64,000 nt of DNA, from contig OZ231126.1 in NCBI GenBank assembly GCA_965153355.1, positions 10,292,001-10,356,000 of the forward strand. Direction: 5' to 3'. The DNA comes from Flaccisagitta enflata. Taxonomy: Eukaryota > Chaetognatha > Sagittoidea > Aphragmophora. Under the pieces are notes generated by a model. That model was not told where the DNA came from. It saw nothing but the letters and a program-made list of their open reading frames with translations, and ran no database searches. Of this stretch, positions 14,028 through 27,377 are shown in pieces. The translations under genes were made by a program, and so were the position numbers. Every line of letters starts with the position of its first letter. The first letter of the stretch is position 1.

Positions 14028-14184
14028 AAAAGAAAGAAAGAAAGAAAAAGAGAAAGAAAGAAAGAAAGAAAAAAAGAAAGAAAAAAAAAAAGAAAGAAAG
14101 AAAAAGAGAAAGAAAATAAGAAAGAAAAAAAAAGAAAGACAGAAAGAAAGAAAGAAAGAAAGAAAGAAAAAAAGAAAGAAAGAG

Positions 14185-14263
<79 letters not shown>

Positions 14264-14280
14264 ATAAAGAGAAAGAACGA

Positions 14281-14313
<33 letters not shown>

Positions 14314-14558
14314 GAAATAAAGAGAAAGAATGAAAGAATGAAAGAAAGAAAGAAAGAATAAAGAGAAAGAAAGAAAGAAAGAAAGTAAGAAAGAAAGAAA
14401 GAACGAACGAACGAACGAACGAACGAACGAACGAACGAACGAACAAACAAACAAACAAACAAACAAACAAAAAAACAAACAAACAAACAAACAAACGAAT
14501 GAACGAACGAACGAACGAACGAACAAACGAACGAACGAACGAACGAACGAACGAACAA

Positions 14559-14598
<40 letters not shown>

Positions 14599-14870
14599 AC
14601 GAAAGAAAGAACAAAAGAAAGAAGATAAAAAGAAAAAAAGAAAAAGAGAAAAAGAGAAAAGGAGGAAAGAAAGAAAAAAGAAAAGAAATAAAGTAAGAGA
14701 GAAAGAAAGAATGAAAGAAAGAAAAAAGGTAGAAAGAAAAAAAAATCTAGGGAAGAAGCAAAGAAGGAATGAAGGAAAGAAGGAGGGAGGGAAAGAAGGA
14801 AGGAAGGAAAGATTCAATCAAGGAAAGAGGGGAAGAATAAAAGAAGGAAAGAAAGAAAGAAGATAAAAAA
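13905..14870. repeat. (GAAA)n/(GAAC)n purine-rich satellite
   Basis: GAAA-type repeats with a GAAC/AAAC block at 14400-14570. GCG-rich sequence at 13625-13770 and 15305-15475 on either side shows partial inverted similarity (CTATACCAGGGGTAAGGATGCG against CGCATCCTTAGCCCTGGCCTATA), so the satellite may be the core of a larger inverted-repeat element. Confidence 0.85.
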
Positions 14871-15013
14871 GAATGAATGGGGGGAAAAGAGTGAATTCAC
14901 GAAAGAAAAAAAGTGGCAAGGGGTAGCAAAATTATCATGGCAAACGACCTCCTCTCCCTCAATATAAACACACGCACACATACACGCTCACACTAACGCA
15001 TAAACACACACGC

Positions 15014-15016
15014 ACG

Positions 15017-15088
<72 letters not shown>
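15014..15088. repeat. (CA)n microsatellite
   Basis: Simple CA array with a few GCA interruptions at its start. Confidence 0.97.
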
Positions 15089-15090
<2 letters not shown>

Positions 15091-15589
15091 AAAAATAATC
15101 GCACACAATCACAACTGCAACATATCCTAAACCAACGAACAAAGGGATGGATGAACAAAGCCTCTACAACTTTAAAAGTATGCAACTTTAAAAAAAGGAA
15201 GAAAAATGTCAGAAGCAGAAGAATAAAGCATGTACTCATGTAGGGATATCGATTTTAAGGCTTTTAAGTTTTGAAATAGGAGGTCCAGGACCTGGCCAGG
15301 AAAAAAGGGCATGAACGCGAACGCTTTGGTGAGGATGCGCGTTCGCATCCACTCCTATATTCCAGCAGATGCGTTCGCATCCTTATCCCCGTTTTGCAAA
15401 ATTTCGCGCATCCTGTGCGTTCGCGTTCGCATCCCGGATCGCATCCTTAGCCCTGGCCTATACACAAATAAACTCAGCCTTCCCTTAGGGAGGCACTTTT
15501 AAGAGATTAACATTTGCTTAATGTTAATATCTTGTTTGTTAGCTTTCCGCATTTCTCAGGGTTAATCAGTCATAGTCACACATTGAATT

Positions 15590-16140
15590 CTGTGTATTGG
15601 CAACACTGTCTGTTTGATCAACATATTCACTGAAATCAGCAGGTTATGAGCACTGTGTCAAATCGTGCATACCATGTCTGTTTGATCAATCTATTCACTA
15701 AAAGGTGCAGGTTCTGAGCACTGTGTCATTTCGTGCGCACTATATCTCAATTTATTTATCAAAAGCAGCAGGTTCTAAGCACCATGTCGAATTGCATGCA
15801 CCATGTCTAAATCTATTCACTAAAAGCAGCAGGTTCTGAGCAACATGTAAAATTGTGTGTCCACCATGTCTGTTTTATCGATATATTCATTAAAAGCTGC
15901 ATGTTCTGGGCACTGTGTCAAATCGCGCGCACTATATCTGAATTTATTTATTTATCAAAAGCAGCAGGTTCTGAGCACCATGTCAAATTGCATGCATCTT
16001 GACTAAATCCATTCATCAAAAGTGGCTAGTTCTGAGCACTGAGTCAAATCGCGCGCATCTTTTCTAAATCTATTCACAAAGAGTAGCTGGTTCTGAACAC
16101 TGAATCAAATCGTGCGCACCGTGTCTATTTCATCCATTTG
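15590..16140. repeat. About 60-bp tandem repeat, seven to eight copies
   Basis: Units contain GCAGGTTCTGAGCAC, TGTCAAAT and TCTATTCA in fixed order and are diverged by substitutions and small indels. Confidence 0.85.
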
Positions 16141-16315
16141 CTGGGGCCCGCATCTATCCATCAATCTATTTCCTAGTCCTGTTCCTCGAGGGTTTTAAGA
16201 ATTTCATGATGGAAGAATTTATCATCGGTTGTGCGCTATAGCCGGTTAGAAGTGCGCTATACCCGGTGGGAAGATTTAAAGAGATAGACACTGACATTAG
16301 AAGAATGAATGGGCG

Positions 16316-16320
<5 letters not shown>

Positions 16321-16410
<90 letters not shown>
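16321..16410. repeat. (GA)n microsatellite
   Basis: Uninterrupted GA array just upstream of an element 5' end at 16414. Confidence 0.97.
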
Positions 16411-16411
<1 letters not shown>

Positions 16412-16413
16412 AA

Positions 16414-16735
16414 TTAGGCCGGATACATGGCGATATCAACAGCGTGCGAATTGAGAGGGTCTGCAATGCTCCAAAACGTGCTCTCCATTTCAACTTTAAC
16501 TTTTTCAAGCTCATTGAACGAAAAGACAGACGGATGGACGGACACAGCTTCATTTGGAGTTAAACGCAACCAAGAAGCCAGGAAATAAGAAATAAACAAT
16601 TTTAACTCGCGGACAATACGACACTTTTCGGTCCGTCCGACCATCACAAAGTCAGTTTCGAAGGTTTTCCGCTCCTGCCAACCCAAATACTCTTCCGTAA
16701 CGAAGATAGCCATGTAACCGACCTTGTTTTCTTAT
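16414..16735. mobile_element. Element bounded by two inverted 5' signatures
   Basis: The left end TTAGGCCGGATACATGGCGAT and the right end ATAGCCATGTAACCGACCTTG are complements. Here the family's 5' signature acts like a terminal inverted repeat and no 3' hairpin is present. The interior has no recognised gene. Confidence 0.55.
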
Positions 16736-16934
16736 CTTTGTATATCAGCTTGTTTTGCGTCTGTAATTATGTGGTTTTTTTTCTCGTCTGTCTGTCATGT
16801 CTGCCTGTAGCTGTGTGTGAATCTCTGTCTAAGTGTGTATCTCAATCAGTTTCAGAAATCTTTTAAAATGTCTTTATCAAAAATATTCAAAGTTATTTTC
16901 TATATCTGTTTTATCAATTAATGATAGGTGTCTT

Positions 16935-16938
<4 letters not shown>

Positions 16939-16995
<57 letters not shown>

Positions 16996-17283
16996 TCCAG
17001 GCGGAGAATAAATGGACGGGTGGACCCGGACTGCAGCCACGAATATTCCAAAACAAATTCATCAAAAGAGGAGAAAGTGTTTGAGGCAGGATTTTCAAGT
17101 CCCATGGATTCCAGATTCGGGAGTCCCTCTCTGTCTTTCTGTCTGTCTCTGTTTGTCTGTCTTTCCGTGTCTGTCTGTCTCTTTCGGTCATTGTCTGACT
17201 GTCTCTGTCTGTCCGCCTCTGTCCGTCTGTGTCTGTCTTTGTCCGGCAGCATCTGCCCGTCTCTGCCCGTCTCTGCCAGTTTT

Positions 17284-17343
<60 letters not shown>
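16939..17343. repeat. CT and TCTG/TCCG arrays
   Basis: (CT)n at 16939-16994, a CTGTCTGT-rich stretch at 17120-17280, then (CT)n at 17284-17343. Confidence 0.95.
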
Positions 17344-17348
<5 letters not shown>

Positions 17349-17639
17349 CCTGCAATACTCCTTTTTTTCCGTTTCCATAACCAAATTTCCCGGTTTTTGA
17401 ATTGCTCAAAAATTCAATTCAATTCTGATTGAGGAAGGCTTTTACAGGCAGAGAGTGTTATTGGCAGAAAGTCTGTTGTCAGTAATGAGTCTCTGATAGG
17501 CGGAGAATCTTTTTTTCAGGCTGAGTTTCTCACAGGCAGAAAATCTTTTTTTTTTTGACAAAATCTACCATTAGTATGGATGGATTGGATTGGATTGGAT
17601 TGGAGTGCCAATCTCCGGTCTCTGATGACAGTTCAGAGA

Positions 17640-18300
17640 AGCACAGCAGATAATAACGGCCGGCTGTTCATTAGGACAAACACAAGCAAGCGCATATGTT
17701 CACAATAAGCGGATGGACAATAACAGATACTTATAGGGAAGGCTGCAAATAAACAATAACAGACACTTAACGCGCCAGCTGTAGATAGACAATAACAGAA
17801 GCTTAGCGTGTTAGCTGCGGATAGACAATAACAGAGACTAACCTGTTTGCTGCGTATAGACACTGACAAACAATTAACGTGTCGGCTAGCCTTGGGTGTC
17901 AGGTGGTGGTTATGGGTGGTTAGAGTTGAGATAGGCCTAGGAGCCTGATAGGTGGTCATTTTGGGCCAGTGTGAGGGTGTCAGGTGCTGGTTATAGGTGG
18001 ATAGAGTTGAGATAGGCCCAGGAGCTTGATAGGTGGTCATTTAGAGCCAGAGTGAGGGTATCATGTAGTGGTTATGGATGGGTAGATTTGTGATAGGCCT
18101 AGGCACTTGATAGGTGGTTATTTAGAACTAAGTTAGGCCTTGGAGCTTGACAGGTGGCTATTTACTATTTTTAGGGCCAGCGTGTGGCTGCGGATAGACA
18201 ATGACAGAAACTAACCTGTCAGCTGCGTTTAGACACTATCAGACACTTAAGTGCCGACTGCGGATAGACAATAACAGACACGGACGTGCCGCCTGCATAG
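17640..18300. repeat. Two interleaved minisatellites
   Basis: A roughly 50-bp unit with GATAGACAATAACAGA and AGCTGCGG occupies 17700-17880 and returns at 18185-18290. Between them is a roughly 90-bp unit with GAGATAGGCC and GATAGGTGGTCATTT (17885-18165). A GGATT pentamer array precedes them at 17583-17604. Confidence 0.85.
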
Positions 18301-18539
18301 CTTCACTTACGTCATATGCATTCATCCTGATCCTCCTCTCGAGGACGAAATCCGAATTACCGAAATCCTCCCTCACACCCTTCGGACCCAGATATCCTCG
18401 CGTTTCCCCCCTTCTTTAGTTCTTATCTTACTCAGCTCCTCTGCCCACACACACACATGGCACTGCCTTTATTGAACTCGTACTCATGAAGCGTTGCATC
18501 CGAGTCTTGACTGTGACTTTGATTGCGAAAGTCTCGCTT

Positions 18540-18938
<399 letters not shown>

Positions 18939-18952
18939 CTCTCTTATAAGAG

Positions 18953-19385
18953 AAACAAGGTCGGATACATGACCACCCTAGTTGAGTCTTGGTTGGCAGG
19001 GGCCATATTTGAGGCCACATCTGGGTAGGAGAATAGAGTCCAAATAAAAAATATAGAAAAGTAAAATGTGATTGACAAACAGACAGACAGACAGACAAGA
19101 TTTGTTGGTTTTGAAAGGAGGTCATATTTGGTATTTTTGTTTTTTTCTTAATTTTTTTTTTAGTTTTGGGGCATTAAAGGGCTAACGTCTGATTGCAACT
19201 CAAATGAGAATGAAAGCTGCTTTTTCACTAGAAACAATCACAGTCCATGGTAAGAGAGATTGAGATGGGGGTGACAAAGGACAAAAGCAGAGAGAACTGC
19301 AAGTTCAACCTGACAATGATCCACATTAAAAATCAGAATGACCTTAAGTCAAAATTTGCAACCAGAGTGACCACAAAGCAGAGGA

Positions 19386-19445
<60 letters not shown>

Positions 19446-19627
19446 CATAATGATGACATGTTACCTGTCACTATACAGAATGCTGCGGCACTAGAATTTA
19501 TCATAATAAGCAAATAGACACTAGATTCACGCTAAACACGGTTAATGTTTGGTAGTAATGTTGTGACCTTATCACTGCCCCTGTAACCCCATTGTGACTG
19601 GGGTATCAGTGTATCCGGCCTTGTTTT
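18953..19627. mobile_element. Second element bounded by inverted 5' signatures
   Basis: AACAAGGTCGGATACATGAC near 18953 faces GTGTATCCGGCCTTGTTTTT near 19609. The interior contains a (GAT)n array at 19386-19444 and no gene. Same arrangement as 16414-16735. Confidence 0.5.
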
Positions 19628-19716
19628 TACACAACACACTTATAGCTGGAATTTGGGTTGCAATCGAGGATGGGGGGAAAAAGAGGAACAGGAAGAAAAA
19701 TTCAGCCAGAGAAAGA

Positions 19717-20100
<384 letters not shown>

Positions 20101-20174
20101 TCATTTGGTTGGTCATGTTGTGGCTTTACAACACGTGTTTCGGTGACTAAGAATCCACGCCTCCGGAAATACGA

Positions 20175-20725
20175 GGATTTGCTCCAATGATCCCGAGAGA
20201 CAGAATCGATGATACAGCGAGACAAAGAGAGACACAATGGATGACAGAGAGAGACAAAGAGAGACGCAATTGATGACACAGAGAGTCAAAGAGAGACACA
20301 ATCGATGACACAGAGAGACAAAGAGAGACATAATCGATGACACAGAGAGACAAAGAGAGACACAATCGATGACATGGAGAGACACAATAGATGACACAGA
20401 GAGACAAAGAGAGACATAATCGATAACATAGAGAGACAATGAGAGACACAATCGATGACACAGAGAGACAAAGAGAGACATAATCGATGACAAAGATAAA
20501 TAATGAGAGACACAATCGATGACACAGAGAGACAAAGAGAAACATATTCGATGACATAGAGACAATGAGAGACACAATCGATGACACAGAGAGACACAAT
20601 CAATGACACAGAGAGTGAGAGAGACACAGATGATGGTACAGAACCATTGATGACACAGTAAGACAATGAGAGACACAATTAATGAGAGAAACAGAGAGAC
20701 AAAGAGAGATACAATCGATGACAGA
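20175..20725. repeat. Minisatellite of CAATCGATGACACAGAGAGA type
   Basis: The unit of about 37 bases (ACAATCGATGACACAG, then AGAGACAAAGAGAGAC) recurs about fifteen times with variable spacer length. The 'CVIDCVS' type translations in both strands are repeat artefacts. Confidence 0.9.
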
Positions 20726-20816
20726 GAGACAAAAGAGACAGAGTCAAAGAGACAGAGACACAAAGAAATGCTTGATGACACCGAGCGGCGAATACAGACA
20801 AATTCGAACAGAGTCT

Positions 20817-20817
<1 letters not shown>

Positions 20818-20915
<98 letters not shown>

Positions 20916-21050
20916 GCAGACAACCGCACATGGACATTGCATACTAGTGTGCATGCATGCGGCAGACATGCACGCTCGCACGCACGTGGCAGATAAGCGC
21001 CCATGTGCGTGGCTGATAAGCATGCACGCTCGCACGTGGCAGATAAGCGA
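20818..21050. repeat. (GT)n plus short GCACGTGGCAGATAAGC repeats
   Basis: GT array to about 20915, then three partial copies of a CACGCTCGCACGTGGCAGAT unit. Confidence 0.9.
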
Positions 21051-21654
21051 TCTCTCTTCCAACTCCAAGTCATTTCGTTTCCACGGTGGTCAATTTCAAT
21101 CGATGGGCGTTATCACAAATTTCTCTGCCTCTTCCCTTCATTCAAATTCAGAGCAAGAGCCACAAAAGGCAACTTCCCTTCATTTGCCTATTCCCTCTTT
21201 TCCTTTCTTTCACTGTTGAATTGTGATATTGAATTTTAAGATTTGTTCTTTTCTTCTGTTTTGTTTGCCATTTTCGGATTTGTTCGAAGTGACCTTAAAT
21301 TTTCATGGTAATGTCGTACTTTACTCGTGGATGAGAACATACACACAACTCGTTGTTCGAGTTCAGCTTTAACCTCAACTACTACCGCGTTGAGTGAGGG
21401 ATGTTTAGAGCGCCAAGGGCTGGGGTACAGCCACTTTTTGCCACTTCCCAAGGCCTACCTTACCCCTCTCCCCCCCTTCTTTTCCTCCTTTCCTTTCTCT
21501 TTTCTTTCTTCCTCTCCCTCTTCCTCTCCCTCCTCTTCCTCCTCTTCTCTTCCCCACCGTGCCGTGTTAGTGTCTAGTATTGCGAGTAAATCGCGGCAGA
21601 GACTCCCAAGGTTGACGTTTTTATGATTGAGTGACTTTGGGTTTCTCTTGGCAA

Positions 21655-22275
21655 TTGCCTGTTGCTCCGTTCTAGTGCCAGTAGTCCGACTCTGATGCCA
21701 ATTGCCAGTAGTCCAACTCTGATGCCAATTGCCAGTTGCTCCATTCTAGTGCCAGTAGTCCAACTCTGATGCCAATTGCCAGTAGTCCAACTCTGATGCC
21801 AATTGCCAGTTGCTCCATTCTAGTGCCAGTAGTCCAACTCTGATGCCAATTGCCAGTTGTCTAACTCTGATGCTAATTGCCAGTTGCTCCCCTCCAGTGC
21901 CAGTAGTCCAACTTTAATGCCAATTGCTAGTTGTTTCGTTCTAATGCCAGTATTCCAACTCTGATACTAGTCACTCCGTTCTAGTGCCAGTAGTCTAAAT
22001 CTGATGCTAGTTGCTCCATTTTAATGTCAGTAGTCCAACTTTGATGCCATTTACTCCAATCTAGTTAAGTAGTCCAAATCTGATGCCAGTTGCTCTATTC
22101 TAGTGTTTGTAGTCCAACTTTTATCCCAGTTGCTCCATTCTAGTGTCAGCTGCCCGACTCTGATGCCAGTTACTCTGTTCTAGTGCCAGTAGTCTAGCCC
22201 TGGTGCCAATTGCTTTGTTCTAGTGCCAGTAGTCCAACTCTGGTGCCAGTTGGTCCATTCTGATGCTCGTGACGT
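21655..22275. repeat. CTCTGATGCCAATTGCCAG minisatellite
   Basis: Alternating units of AGTGCCAGTAGTCCAACTCTGATGCCA type and TTGCTCCATTCT type make a higher-order repeat with increasing divergence toward the right. Confidence 0.9.
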
Positions 22276-23320
22276 CGTCCCAAGAAACAGTGCCGAAGCA
22301 CTAGGCCTCGTTACCAGAAAAAAATGTATTGCAATTTATTGCACCAGAGGCAATGATTCAGTTCGCTGCTTCGGTTGAACGTGTCAAATAGTGATTGTAT
22401 GGACATGAAACATGAAATACTTTTTTTTTATAAGAACGTCATTTTTTGAGCAAGCCTTCAATGTTCTTAAATTTTCAGCTGTTTAAAGGTTTAAACGTTC
22501 TTAAATTGTTCTTAATTTAAACGCACTTTTCAACCTTCAATTTAGAAAGTTCTTAATTAGTTTTAAGTTTGTCATTAAGGAGAAGATGAAGCAAAACGTC
22601 AATGAAACAAGGTATTTCATTTAGATCAATAAGAGTAGAAAAATATATGTTTTGAAAAGTGAGACATGATTTGCTGAACAGAAAAGATACAGAGTTTATC
22701 CATTTACAAAGAACAAAAAAAATGTTCTTAGATTTTTATGATTTTAAGCCTTATAAGTTATATTCCTGAATTTTTGAAGAAATGAAGCCTTCTAATATTC
22801 TTAATATGTTCTTAAATTTTTGACGATTTGAAGCCTAGCCTTCTTATAAACTTGGTTCTTATAAAAAAAAAAGTGTAATGCTGTGTTTGTATTCACACAG
22901 AATTTTTTTTTTTTTTTTTAATGGCTGGTTCATGGTAGACGACAATGATACTGCTCAGATGTGTTCAATGACAAAAGATATTCCCCGCGTTTGATTTAAA
23001 TCATTGAAGCTTTTCAAACCAATCTAGGCAGATATCATTACGCTCATTCATGATCCCTAATTGCATCATTTCATCTCAACAATTTCCCCCCTTCAAATTT
23101 CAATCTCTCTCTTTCCCGATCGAAAAATTATTTCTAGGGTTCCAAAAATGAGAAAGAAGAAAAAAGAATCTAGGTCAAAATCATTTGTATCGGGATCGGG
23201 AAAAACCATCCCGATGGCGTAAAAGAGAAACATTCCAACCCAATTCCCAGACTTAGTCTAAAGACATTCTTTCTTTTCCAAGAGAAAGAAAGGAAGAGAG
23301 AGAAAGAGGGAGACAGGGAC
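22276..23320. other. AT-rich spacer, no gene seen
   Basis: TTCTTAAATTTT and TAAGAAC motifs recur at 22420-22870 and suggest decayed transposon arms. I see no gene. Confidence 0.5.
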
Positions 23321-23322
23321 AG

Positions 23323-23326
23323 AGAC

Positions 23327-23416
<90 letters not shown>
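23323..23416. repeat. (GA)n microsatellite
   Basis: Uninterrupted GA array. Confidence 0.97.
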
Positions 23417-23419
<3 letters not shown>

Positions 23420-23458
23420 AAGGAAGAGAAAGAGATACACTCATTTCTTTGACTAAGA

Positions 23459-23848
23459 ACCTTGTTTATAAGAACATTGAGGCTCAGATGTGGAGAAAAA
23501 TAAGAACAATCATAAGAAAATCGCCAGCCTCAATAAGGGGGGAAGATATGAATATACATTACTTGCTTTAAAACTTTAGTATATGAAAAAGAATTGTGGA
23601 AGTGATACTGATCAATTATAATAATTGAATTCAATCACTCTTACATTGGAATTCGATTCGTTTATAATAAAGATTATGGTTCTTTTATCCATTCAATTGA
23701 CAATCAGAGTTAGGTAACTTGATAAAAGAGCATTCCTGTATAAGCTGTAGTGATTAGAAAAATGAGAGCATTCTAAAAACAATTTGAGCCTCACATTGCT
23801 GTAGAAAGAAGAACACTGAGCCTCAGGAAAAAATACTTGTTCTTATAG
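23459..23848. mobile_element. MITE-like element, TIR around TTATAAGAAC...GAGGCTCAG
   Basis: The left end CTTGTTTATAAGAACATTGAGGC and the right end CTGAGCCTCAGG...CTTGTTCTTAT are inverted. The interior is AT-rich and non-coding. A related single end with GAGCCTCA and TTCTTATA lies at 37660-37730. Confidence 0.55.
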
Positions 23849-23850
23849 AA

Positions 23851-24008
23851 ACAAGGCCGGATACACGGCAATCCAGTCGCGGACGGTTGGGCAGGAGCAG
23901 TAATGTGTAAACCGATCGCAATTCAAAAATATTTCGGACGGACGGACCGACGGACCGACGGACCGACCAACATGGCAAGGTGTAGAGTCGCGTGTCCGCG
24001 ACTAAAAA
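23851..24008 (+). mobile_element. Full-length short ACAAGGCC/hairpin element
   Basis: Near-identical to 3318-3479, including the CAATCCAGTCGCGGACGG segment and the 3' hairpin at 23986-24003. AGTCGCGGAC at 23875-23884 pairs with GTCCGCGACT at 23994-24003. The tetranucleotide array is GACG/GACC and differs in length, as expected of a microsatellite inside a mobile unit. Confidence 0.8.
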
Positions 24009-24039
24009 TGAGTGTAATGAAAAAGGGAGACAGGGGAAG

Positions 24040-24545
24040 AGAGCAGAGACAGAAAGAGACAAAGAAAGAGAAAGAGACGGCGATGAGAGAGAGAAACATA
24101 TGAGGCGGGGAAGGACAGATACAGAGAGAGACAAAGGAAGAGAAAGAGACAGAAAAAGAAAGAAACAGAAAAAAGAAAGAGAAAGAAAAAAGAAAAAGAA
24201 AGAAAAGAGAAAGAGGATGAAAAAAGAGAAAGAAAAAAGAAAGAGAAGGGAAAAAGAAAGAGGAAGAAAAAAGAAAGGGACAGAAAAAAGAAAGAGAAAG
24301 GAAAAAGAAAGAGGAAGAAAAAATAAGAGACAGAAAATAGAAAGAGAAAAAATAAAAAAGATAAAAGAAAGGGGGGAAGGAAAGAGACAGAGACAAAGAG
24401 GAAGTAAAGAAGCAAATTGAAAGGGAAACTTTTTCCACGTTGATATTTTGAATATGCAAAGTTCAAACGTGCTTCTTTCTCTTTCTTCTTTCTCTTTCTT
24501 CTTTCTCTTTCTTCTTTCTCTTTCTTCTTTCTCTGTATTTCCTTC
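24040..24545. repeat. Purine-rich GAAA/GAGA tract and TTTCTTCTTTCTC repeats
   Basis: GA/GAAA-rich to about 24400, then a pyrimidine 15-mer repeat at 24475-24535. Long frames here are low complexity. Confidence 0.9.
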
Positions 24546-25070
24546 TCTTGTTCTTTCTTTCTTTTTTCCATTCATTCATGCATTCTATCTTTTCTTCTTG
24601 GCTTTCTTTGCTGTCTCTCTCTGTACATCTATTCCCTTTTCTACTGGAGAAGAAATCCCTAATTTGTACATTCGAAGTTGTAAAAAAGATGCTATGTCAA
24701 CAATCAAAAATAAAAAGACTACTCGATGGTTTGCAAGTAGGAAGTTGCGATTTCGTCCCTCATGCACACAAGTCACATAAAGCGCCCATGTCGCGGGGTC
24801 AACCACTCACGGCTCTCTTAACAACAATCAGCTAGGTGAGATTAGGATAAGAGAAGACACAGCTCGATATTCACACCCCAACTGTTTTTAATCCCTAATC
24901 CGTCTGTAATTATCGTCGTGTTGTCGAGATGCGATGACGTCACACTTTCACCGAATCACCGTGGCGATGGCGCCAACGACACATGGCGAACTCTCTCTCT
25001 CTCTCTCTCTCCCCGCAGAGTAGTTTTCTCATAATTGCTTCAGTTCTTGAGTACATCATTTCCAGAGGGT

Positions 25071-25200
25071 TTTTAGTTGCGGACACGCAACCCTATGAGA
25101 GGCTTTGTCCGTCCGTCGGTCCGTCGAATGGTCCGTGGACATGAGTGTGGGGGCATGGGGTACGGATGGGGGTTGGATGCCCCTGCCTACCAGTCCGCAA
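25071..25200 (-). mobile_element. Reverse 3' part of ACAAGGCC/hairpin element, AGTTGCG subfamily
   Basis: TTTTAGTTGCGGACACGCAACC (hairpin 25075-25092, one wobble pair) is followed by GGCTTTGTCCGTCCGTCGG, then GTGGGGGCATGGGG and GTTGGATGCCCCTGCC. These match, inverted, the 6701-6943 copy. Confidence 0.6.
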
Positions 25201-25441
25201 AGATACATACATACATACATAGTCTCTGTTGCACAGTGCAGGGAGGTGTCCTAGGAGCTAGATTGTATACATCACATTCATTCCAGCCGTCCCGCTGGGG
25301 TAATATTCCTGTCCCCATGCTCACTCAATCTCGGCCCGTTCCCTACGGACAAAATGAAACGAATTTGATTCAAATTGAATTCAATCAATATTGTTTGATA
25401 GTACAAAATGATCAAAATCACAAGTCTTCTTCCCTAACCCG

Positions 25442-25480
<39 letters not shown>

Positions 25481-25504
25481 CCTCATTTCTGAATGAGCAC
25501 AGTT

Positions 25505-25670
25505 GAGGGTGGGTATCACCAGTGGGAAAATCAAACTGGTGAGAATTTGTTTAAAAAAAGATTCTTACCAGTGGGATGAAAAAATTATCCCACTGCTGAG
25601 AATCTTTTTTTAAATAAATTCTCACGAGTGGGAAGAATCAAATTCTCACCAGTGGGAAAGGAAAAAAGGA
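25505..25670. repeat. Cluster of CACCAGTGGGA / TCCCACTGGTG palindromes
   Basis: Successive TTCTCACCAGTGGGA and TCCCACTGGTGAGAA blocks alternate in orientation, so many hairpins are possible. A second cluster with the same words is at 29465-29640. Confidence 0.8.
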
Positions 25671-25767
25671 AAGAGAATAAGGAAAACAGGTCGCCCAAGG
25701 GCAATATGTGGTCAGCGATACCCGTTGCCCTGCTTTGAGTGATTGTGAATTGGAGTGAGGGGAAGCA

Positions 25768-26500
25768 GGGCAGCGGCCCCGAAGGGGACGAAGTCCTGTA
25801 GAACACAGGGGGACTTTCGTTCGTCCTGCCTGAAGAAGTGGATCAGATGCTATAGAGGGCTTACTGAAGGCCTTCAAGAGCCTAAACTGAGGTCTAAGAC
25901 AGCTGACGTAAGGCCTCAGAATGCCAATCGGAAGCTTGAGAGGGCTGATTTAATGCTTGAGAGAGCTGGATTAAGGCTTGAAAGGTCAGACAACTGATTT
26001 TAAGCCTGAGAGCAATAAATTGAGGCTTAGATAGCTGATTTAAGGCCTGAGAGGCCTGATTTGAGGCTTGAGAGGCCCGAGAGGCCTAATTTGAGGCCTG
26101 AGAGGCCAGGTTTGAGGCTTGAAAATTTGGATTTGAGGCCGGCGGAGCCTAATTTGAGGCCTGAGAGGCCAGGTTTGAGGCCTGAGAGGTTGGATTTGAG
26201 GTCCGAGAGGCCGGATTTGAGGCCAGAGAAGCCTAATTTGAGGCCTGAGAGGCCAGGTTTGAGGCCTGAGAGGTTGGATTTGAGGTCTGAGAGGCCGGAT
26301 TTGAGGCCTGAGAGGCCGGATATGAGGCCTGAGAGGCTGGATTTCAGGCCTGAGAGGCCAGATTTGAGGTCTCAGAGGCCAGATTTGGGGCCTGAGGCCC
26401 TGGTGAGGGGGGGGGACGAACAAACGAACGAACAAACGGACGAACGAACGAATGTCCCCCTGTGTTCTACAGGACTTCGTCCCCTTCGGAGCCGCTGCCC
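25768..26500. mobile_element. Inverted-repeat element with a 21-bp minisatellite core
   Basis: 56-bp terminal repeats at 25768-25823 and 26445-26500 are inverted and differ at only about two positions (GGGCAGCGGCCCCGAAGGGG... against ...CCCCTTCGGAGCCGCTGCCC). The core at 25860-26400 is a GAGAGGCC[A/G]GATTTGAGGCCT minisatellite. The long frames with ERPxLRP repeats come from this array. No transposase. Confidence 0.8.
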
Positions 26501-26549
26501 AAAAAGGAAAGAGAAAAAGAGAAAAGGAGAGAGAGAAAAGAGAGAGAGA

Positions 26550-26739
<190 letters not shown>

Positions 26740-26940
26740 GAATAGATAGAGAAAAAAAAAAACAATAAGAAAGTGTTATCAAAAGCCCTCTTTTTCTGCA
26801 AAACAAAGAAATAATTAAAATGGTAGATTCGATTTGCAACAAAGCATGTGTTGTATGTTTGTTAGTCTATTGTATTGAATCAATTGCATTTATACAATAT
26901 TTATCATAGCAGATATATCATCCTAAATGGCTTTGTCAAG

Positions 26941-27260
26941 TTTTTAGGTGCGAGAAAGCACTTCTATAATTGCCTGTGTCAGTTGGTTGGTCGCTTGGTT
27001 GGTCAGTTGGTTAGTCGGTAATGCATTTATTCAATGATCCACATGTCAGACCTCATTGACCTACTTGGCCTTGTTTGATGCATCCTCGCATCTGTATAAG
27101 AGGGTGTCTCCATCCGTTGGTCAGTCTGTCCGTCGGATCATTACCCATTAATCAAAATTAGTAAACAACCACCTATCACACCATTTCTAGATGTCTTCTC
27201 GCATCTATGTAAGAAAAAGTGTCCATCCGTAAGTTGGTCTATCCATCAGTCCATTACCTA
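26941..27260 (-). mobile_element. One complete and two partial reverse ACAAGGCC/hairpin elements
   Basis: 26941-27075 runs from TTTTTAGGTGCGAGAAAGCAC (hairpin 26946-26963) through GGTTGGTC repeats to GACCTACTTGGCCTTGT. Directly next come GATGCATCCTCGCATCTG (27077) and AGATGTCTTCTCGCATCTATG (27189), which look like two further, decayed AGATGCG-type 3' ends. Confidence 0.65.
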
Positions 27261-27377
27261 TACGTCATTCTTCTTAGCCGTGATGCTAATATTCCAATCT
27301 ATAGATCCATTTCAAGGACCCAAAATCAAAATCTGAAATCACACACTTGTGGACCCTATATAACGGGTGGTCTTTAA

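Noticed and set aside
13778-14817. Long frames of F/L/S or K/E/R across 13.8-14.8 kb
   Set aside because: Products of (GAAA)n and (GAAC)n repeats in all frames.
20113-20937. Frame with CVIDCVSLCLS repeats
   Set aside because: Minisatellite of about 37 bp; the repeat period, not protein constraint, keeps it open.
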